In this document: piece by piece, positions 57,608-64,000 of the stretch
Layout of the letters: each line of letters begins with the position of its first letter
Position numbering within the stretch: position 1 is the first letter of the stretch
Source: Labyrinthula sp. Ha
Lineage: Eukaryota; Sar; Bigyra; Labyrinthulida; Labyrinthulaceae
DNA: 64,000 bases
NCBI GenBank assembly: GCA_015227615.1
Contig: JAALGZ010000034.1
Location: 310,001 to 374,000 of the forward strand
Direction of reading: 5' to 3'
Translations under genes and position numbers: made by a program
The notes under the pieces: generated by a model
What the model saw: only the letters and a program-made list of their open reading frames with translations
The model's database searches: none
Told to the model about the DNA's origin: nothing

Positions 57608-57680
57608 TTTTGGGCAATTACCAAAAGCATGCATACAAGTATTTTGGGCAATTCAGAAATATTTTGTTATTTTGGGCAGC
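57608..57680 (+). promoter_or_regulatory. Three direct copies of TTTTGGGCARYT
   Basis: Copies begin at about 57608 (TTTTGGGCAATTAC), 57642 (TTTTGGGCAATTC) and 57670 (TTTTGGGCAGCT), spaced about 30 bp, ending 38 bp before the RPS29 ATG. Array position and repetition suggest a transcription-factor or initiator element for this highly expressed gene, possibly shared with the divergent gene. Confidence 0.55.
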
Positions 57681-57717
57681 TCAGTGAAATAAAACCAAAA
57701 ACCAACAAAAAGATAAG

Positions 57718-57882
57718 ATGACAAATTTAATGTACACTCACCCAAGAAAATATGGACCAGGAAGCCGTTGTTGCAGAGTATGTGGAAACAGACATGGAGT
57801 AATATCTAAATACAAAATTATGATGTGCCGTCAATGTTTCAGAGAAAGAGCTGCTCAAATTGGGTTTATTAAATACAGGTAG
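57718..57882 (+). CDS. RPS29: Cytosolic 40S ribosomal protein S29 (uS14)
   Basis: 54 aa, ending at TAG. It is the zinc-binding uS14 protein of the small-subunit head. The zinc site is C20-x2-C23 and C37-x2-C40 ([20 protein letters not shown] spans it), preceded by the signature [13 protein letters not shown] and followed by [15 protein letters not shown]. Eukaryotic S29 is 53-56 residues, so the length is complete and no intron is needed. It converges on the next minus-strand gene with 59 bp between stops. Confidence 0.97.
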   Translation: MTNLMYTHPRKYGPGSRCCRVCGNRHGVISKYKIMMCRQCFRERAAQIGFIKYR

Positions 57883-57941
57883 ATAGACACCGCTAATGCT
57901 TAATCTTCCTTAATCCCAAACTATCATATCTATGAAATAAA

Positions 57942-58922
57942 CTAAATATTGAGCGAGCTCAAAAACTCTACATCAGAATCCATCTCAACCGGTGCGGATT
58001 CCAAATCACTGTCGTCTTCACTTGACGAAGAGCTTAAATCAATCTCAATCGTCTCGTTTCCAACAGCAATAGCTTTAGTTCTATGAGGTTTCTTACTCCT
58101 TCTTTCTTCATCTTCACTATGCACAATTTCATGCAGATCTTCAGCTGTCACATCCAGTTGCAAACTTTCTTTTCCTTTTACTTCCTTTCTTGCTAAGGAT
58201 TGTCTTAATCTTCTCTTCTTCACAAGTTCTTCAACACTACGTTTTTCCAAAATCTTCGCTCTAAGAGGCTCACGAAATATACTTACTTGACCAATAGTTG
58301 ATGTCACTAATTGCTTATCAACAAAAAATTCTAGTGGGATTTCTTCCCAACCATAAAAACGAAGCATAAGAAATAATCTAGCAGCAAAGAAATTCTTCCA
58401 TGCTCTAGAAAGCTCACCAGGTAAAGGTTGAGAAAAGTTCAATGGTGCAGCTTGTTTCAATGAACTTCGTACTGAGCTGATTAGATTATTATTCATTCCC
58501 CTGGCAATCGACTTCCTTTGTAAACGCTGAAGTTCAAAGTTCTGTAACCTTTTTAATTGGCGCTTTTCAACATTAAGTTCTTCTCTGAATTTTCTCTGAT
58601 ACTCTAAATTTTCATCATCTGAGTTAACTGAATCATCATCAATCTCTTCATTAACTTCCTGCACAGCCTCTCTTACTTTTTCAAGAAAATCAAGTCGCCT
58701 TTTCATTGCCTCAAGTTCTTTTTGCATGCTGTTTATTTTGGATCCATTCACCTGAGAAGAAAAGGAAAACTGAGAAGCATTTGAAACAGATAAGCGAGGT
58801 GAAGAGCCATTTGATGCCGGAGTTTGTTGATAAGTATTAGAGTATGGTAATCGAGTTTGGTCCGGATCTTGACCCCGTGCATAAGTTTTATATTCTTCGC
58901 TCGCTGAAAAGCAGTTTCCCAT
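57942..58922 (-). CDS. Unknown 326-aa protein, predicted N-myristoylated and palmitoylated
   Basis: The N-terminus MGNCFSASEEYK is a textbook N-myristoylation signal (Gly2, Ser6) with Cys4 available for palmitoylation, so it is probably anchored to a membrane. Residues about 15-60 are Ser/Asn/Gln-rich; about 64-145 are a charged coiled coil (KELEAMKRRLDFLEKVREAV). A short hydrophobic-aromatic region follows (SRAWKNFFAARLFLMLRFYG, about 170-190), then basic and finally acidic Ser-rich tails (IDLSSSSSEDDSDLESAP), which suggests kinase CK2-type phosphorylation. No enzyme domain is visible. Confidence 0.85.
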   Translation of the reverse strand: MGNCFSASEEYKTYARGQDPDQTRLPYSNTYQQTPASNGSSPRLSVSNASQFSFSSQVNGSKINSMQKELEAMKRRLDFLEKVREAVQEVNEEIDDDSVNSDDENLEYQRKFREELNVEKRQLKRLQNFELQRLQRKSIARGMNNNLISSVRSSLKQAAPLNFSQPLPGELSRAWKNFFAARLFLMLRFYGWEEIPLEFFVDKQLVTSTIGQVSIFREPLRAKILEKRSVEELVKKRRLRQSLARKEVKGKESLQLDVTAEDLHEIVHSEDEERRSKKPHRTKAIAVGNETIEIDLSSSSSEDDSDLESAPVEMDSDVEFLSSLNI

Positions 58923-61900
58923 AATAATATAGCAGGTTTATATTTTCGCTCTAACTCTGTACTGTAGTGACGTCATTAAGTTAGATATCATAAATTCTTT
59001 TACATACTTTTATAGCAAAAAGTTATCAATTTCTTATAGAATCTAACTCGTGCGTGTGGGCTTAATAGTTGACGAATAATATTCAAGTAGAAGAGACAAA
59101 TGAATTTATTAATAAAAACAATAGAACTAAAGAAATCAAAATTGCTCATTTCTATCCATTTTTCACGCTGAATAGTAGCTATAATTTTTTTTACCTTCAC
59201 ATAAGTTGCAATGATCAAGAAGGAAACTCCACACCACGAATCTATACCGTTTCCCATTTTTAAAGAAAACCAAAACTGAAACAATCAATTCATAAAACTT
59301 CAGGCACATAGAATTTAGCTGGAAACACAATTTTCTGAATCACAGCGTCAGTATTTTCTTTAAAACCTTTTCTCTGTTCCATGTACTTAAGGTTTTTATT
59401 TTCACAACTGTAGATAATGTGCTATTTAGAGGAACACTGTTGGAAACAATTCATAAGAAATATATATCTTGAGAACCAAAGACTTCTATGGACTTGCTCT
59501 GATGAAAACCTAAATGTGTCAAAAAAAGAAAGGGATGGGATTTGATAAAATTTATCAATTACACAATTGTCTTAATCTTGCTTATCAATAAGAGAAATAG
59601 GGTTTTGAATGTTATCAGATGATTTTTATCCTATTCTTATTATCAATTGATTATCATCACAAAGTTAGGCCAGATGGCTTTGTGCCGAATCCCAAAATAT
59701 GCTTACTTCATTGTTGCAACGGATGAAAACCTTTAAAAAACGGATTAGGTGACCAAAATGTATCCTACCGTCAGAAAAATCAAGAACTATATAGTCATTT
59801 TAAATAGGTTTTCGCACGATGCAGAGGTGAAGCAGTTTCTAACTGTTGAGTTCAAGGCTATGCGGCCCAAATTTTGTAATTAGAATCAACTGGTTATTAA
59901 TAACCAACCCTAATAGTATTGTAAATATTTAACGTTATCAATTAGAAATATTTGGAGAAAGTATTTTTGATAAAGTATCAATAACTCAAATTCTACGCCT
60001 CAAGACTAGGCAACATTAGAACCAAATCCCTGCGCTATGAATAAACTTTATACTAAGAAACAGATGTTGTGCTATTCATTTGGATACAACTAAACTAACT
60101 ATGATCATATTTAGTTTAGGTATATTACCCAGCTTCTTTAAACTCTAGTCTACTTTAATCGAAATAAACTAAAAACCAATATCCTAACCCTACATTTCAA
60201 AGGCACTCTACTCGGTAATTTGAAAAGCACTATGCACTTATCTCAACGTAATGAGACTAAGTAAATGAAATTGCATGGAATTTTGATAATAGTCCACAAT
60301 CCTGGAAACCTTGTATAGAACTTGGATTTAACAAAAAAGCTAATACATTTCATTATACAATAAAGCTCTCATTTAGCTTGCAAATCTAGACTAAGTATAG
60401 TTTAACAGGAAGCGTAGTACCTAGAGCTCCTTCTGTGGAATGTTCAATTTCTAAAAAGCTGTTCAATATTGGTAGAGCAATCTGGGCGCCATCAGTTATA
60501 TCTGTAGCAAGGATATGATAGTGGTAAAGAAAAACCTGGATGTTACTCTATGAAAGTATAACACATGAATAAAGAAAAAAAAACATTGTGGGATATCTAT
60601 AAGGAGCCTGTAGGGAAGACCACAGAGGAACCCTATATGTTAAATTTCTCCTTCATATTTCTTGATTGACATCTCTACTTGAGAATGACATTAGTGTTCT
60701 TGCGCAAAATTACTTCCGCGCAAACACCTAAATATTTTATTTATCCCATTTTCTTCCGATATTTGTTATTGTTTAGTTGTGATATTTTCTTTCATGTCTT
60801 TTCCATATTCAAATAGAAGAACTCATCGCAAGATTGTTTCTCAAATTGAAACTATTCCCTTGGTTTCATTTATTGCCTGAGATATGAGAACTTTCGTGAT
60901 TTTGTGAGTTAAACACTAGAAACCATGCAGAGTTGTTACCAAGCATAAAATTAAACTTTAATCATTCAGAAAGACATCATACTTCTTATTAAAGATGATA
61001 AAAGTCATCAACCTAAACAAATTCATATTTATAACCCAGGCATAACATTTTGTTAGAGCTTCATTTTCCTTAGGTTATGAGAAGAGGTAAACCTAGGGAC
61101 TGAAAGAAGAATTAAAGAAATTAGTTAGAAATATAATAGGTCAATACCAATTTCAAAGAAGCTCTGTACATGATGACTTGGAATAAAATATATCATACTT
61201 TTCACTATAACCAGAAAAGATATGGGCTCTGCCAGCAGAATAGACTCATCTTTTAAGCGATTTTTTATAGTCTTTTTTTCAGCGATGATCTTAAGGATTT
61301 TAATCCGCTCCATATTCATTCACGTTCCTTCGACCAAGTATCTTACACTGCCATCATTTTTTGCTGTTTAGTGCTATCTTCTTTGGAAGTTTCTTGAAGT
61401 AGTGTATAGTCGTATTGAACCACTGATACAGAAGAACTGATAATGATACTTAAAACAGAAGTGACACAGTAATCATTTCAGCCATTCAGTTCATAAGAAC
61501 CATATCTTAGGCTCTATGCATCTTATCCCAGTATCAATAAACCGTATTGCAGGGTCCTTTAATTTCATGGGAACAAACATCTTCACTGCAAGCATTTTAT
61601 TACTGTTGCAGTTGATACCCTTGACTCGTTGTTGAGTAAAGCCTTAACCTAGCTTCTCACTATCTACGGTAGCCTATATAAATGGTTTGCAATTCCAAAT
61701 ACTAGAATGAAATCCTTTCCGACGTATGAATAACAAAAAACCAATAAATAGTACAACTCTCAAGATTTCTTGCAAAACCTCCTCCTCCTCGTTATCTGAT
61801 CTATAGAGCACAAGCACATCTCAGAACTGGGATTTCTATTAGCAAAAAAAAAGAGCCACATGCCACAGAGAAGCTCAAAATACCTAGTTTGTCTTTCCTT

Positions 61901-64000
61901 AATACTTAAGTACTAAGTCCTTGTCTCACACTGAACAAGCCCCCCGTTAATATTGGTCATTTGATATTATAAGGATTCAATTCCCTCAATACACTCTTTA
62001 TTTTGAGCTCAAACGATCCAACGAAGACTAAAGCCTCCCTATGAATATTTTTGCAGTATTGGGATGCAGGTACCAGTACAATTTAAGGGCCCAGGGGACT
62101 CTTGACCTGATATTCAAAAAAAATCTGATGAAGGTAAGATTACATCAGTGTGTAAATGCCTATTATTTTCTTCTCTGTCTTGTGGCTTTTTCTTAACATT
62201 TGTGATGCTTTTTTCTGAGAGTCTTTTATTTAAGTTCAAGTAGTAGAAGCCAATTCACTATTTTTAGAAGATAGCATAAAGGTGTCAAGTGCCAGAAAAA
62301 TGTCCCTGTTAGGCAAAGATTACCCTTTATTTCATTTTATATATTTCAGTCGCTGTACCGATTGCTATTTCTTAAAGGATTTAAGTTTGATCCTTTCCTT
62401 ATGAAATTTTGATATTGTCCCTTCATATTCTGGTAAACGTACTAAATGTTGAATCATGCGAACTTTAAGTCTGCATTGAGATAAGAACAAAAATTTTCTG
62501 ATAATTTTATTTACCAAACTACTCTCTTGTACTTCCTTTTCAGTACAAGTTATTTGAAAGCTTTTTGGCAGAAAGGAATGTTGTTTAACCTACCCTATAA
62601 CAAAGCTGTTGATGGTGTACTGCACCAGGGACTAGGTAACTTAACATTATTTTGTACTTCAGCGGTTCCTAAAGAGAAGAGAAAATTTTGTTTGTCTATT
62701 AACAGTTTCGGCGACATCTAATTCATGTTGATAGGGCAGGCAAAATATTATTCCACGCCCAAAGCAGCATCATTGCTTATACATGATAGCATATGGCGTT
62801 GATTTGTCATTTTGGTGATATATATATACATAAATTTGGTGAAAATCTGTTACTGCGCAGCACTGCCTCTTCTGCTTCTAAGGATCTACTGCAATTTATG
62901 ACTTCATTACGAAATAAGGATCTAATTGTTTCTGCTTTCGAACGCCATTAAACCTATCCTCTACTAGCTGATGACATTTCTTTTCACGGACTGAAATCAC
63001 GGGTCTTTTTGGGTCTAGCTGGGGTTGGAGAAGTTATAATTTAAAGAAACGAACATCTTTTTTGGGGACAGCTGTGTAAACATTCAGCCCGTTTTAGACA
63101 TAGAAACCAATAACTGGTACCAGAATAAAGTAACGTTATCTATTGTTGAAAACACTAGTTATTCACCAAACAAGACAAACAAAGATAGAATTGTCTCGAA
63201 CCAAGACGAATGACAATGGTAGAGGCTTTTAAAAATAGTTTTGTGCAGTTCTGTCAAAGGGTTTTCACCAGAAGAGTTACCGATGTTTCACTCTGAGAAA
63301 ACTAGAATGAGGAAAGCCCAGCTAAACTTAGAGAACACCTTTGCCTCCAATACAATCATACGCTCCAGAGAAACAGGAGAGAAAGCAGGTCACTAACCTT
63401 TAATCAATATGAAACGATCTAACCTTTAGACTTAAGCGACCTTTCTCCACCATTAAATACTAGACCAGGTTCATGCAGCGAGAACCTCATTGAACTGAAG
63501 CTTTACACTTGAAAAAGATCTTAAACTGTGAACCTCTGAAAGCTGCAAGAGACATGGCCATTTGTTTACAAAAACCTTAAAAAGTTTGAACAAAGTTGTC
63601 ACGAACACTTCTAAAAGTTGTTTTAGATATCATACTTAAATAATAGAAAGGTTAAATATCGGATAAACAAGAAGGTTTTGACTATAATATATTCGAGAAA
63701 CAAACGGTACAAGTTTATATCAAGATTCTCGAATTTTCTTGAAATGAATATTGTCCTCAGATATTGATATTCGGTATGAAAGTCATCAAAAATGATCCAG
63801 TTAATTTGCACATAAATATCCGGGAGCCCAAAAATAACCAATCAAATTTCTTTATTTTTGTCGCACGAATAGAATGATGTAAGAATGAAAACTATCAAAG
63901 GTATTCAAAACAAATACAACTAGATAATGAAAACTCTATTCAAAAGATCATTCAGCTTAGCGAAAAAAGCACAGTCAACTAATTCAAGAGTTGAACCAGG
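58923..64000. other. Gene desert, 5.1 kb, to window end
   Basis: AT-rich with stops in all frames. A 64-codon plus-strand ORF at 62527-62721 (FNLPYNKAVDGVLHQGLGNL) and a stretch near 63284-63400 are slightly coding-like, but neither matches anything I know. No RNA gene or repeat array seen. Confidence 0.5.

Overview
This 64 kb window comes from the nuclear genome of an AT-rich, gene-sparse microbial eukaryote that uses the standard genetic code (TAA, TAG and TGA all end genes). The eukaryotic nature is clear from a cytosolic ribosomal protein S29 gene, a NOC4 nucleolar ribosome-assembly factor, a calpain, a LRR-Roc-COR protein, CRAL-TRIO/PH domains and spliceosomal-type GT-AG introns. The introns are extremely short: ten can be placed by reading-frame continuity and all are 27-31 nt. 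I cannot name the lineage.

The layout is tight gene islands separated by long deserts. Island A (1-6517) holds the tail of a possible gene, a spliced 805-aa unknown protein, and a head-to-head pair (TACO1/YebC and MOCS1A/MoaA) whose start codons abut with no base between them, then an unknown protein. Island B (9502-13191) holds a Sec14-like CRAL-TRIO protein with two PH domains, a fatty-acid hydroxylase/sterol desaturase family enzyme 20 bp away tail to tail, and a 76-aa ORF. Island C (18294-20638) holds NOC4 and a basic 170-aa protein carrying a perfect 23-bp inverted repeat inserted in frame. Island D (25915-34330) holds a WD40 protein with a TIR-like N-terminus and a winged-helix-like segment, a calpain fused to an EML-type beta-propeller (10 bp away, tail to tail), and a PNPOx/Alr4036-type flavoprotein. 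Island E (39011-41947) holds a multi-exon LRR-Roc-COR GTPase and two tiny spliced genes that diverge 13 bp apart. Island F (56586-58922) holds a His-rich helical-repeat protein, RPS29 and a predicted N-myristoylated protein.

The deserts (about 3, 5, 5, 4.7, 2.7, 10 and 5 kb) are AT-rich and mostly empty, but contain decayed sequences: a myosin motor-domain pseudogene abutting a hAT transposase relic (44606-46028), a broken unknown gene (48469-48962), a possible Ty3/gypsy integrase trace (near 54229-54360) and a WD40-like fragment (56086-56250). A shared element, TTTTGGGCAATT, lies upstream of genes at three loci and is a candidate core promoter motif. No tRNA, rRNA, CRISPR or riboswitch was recognised.
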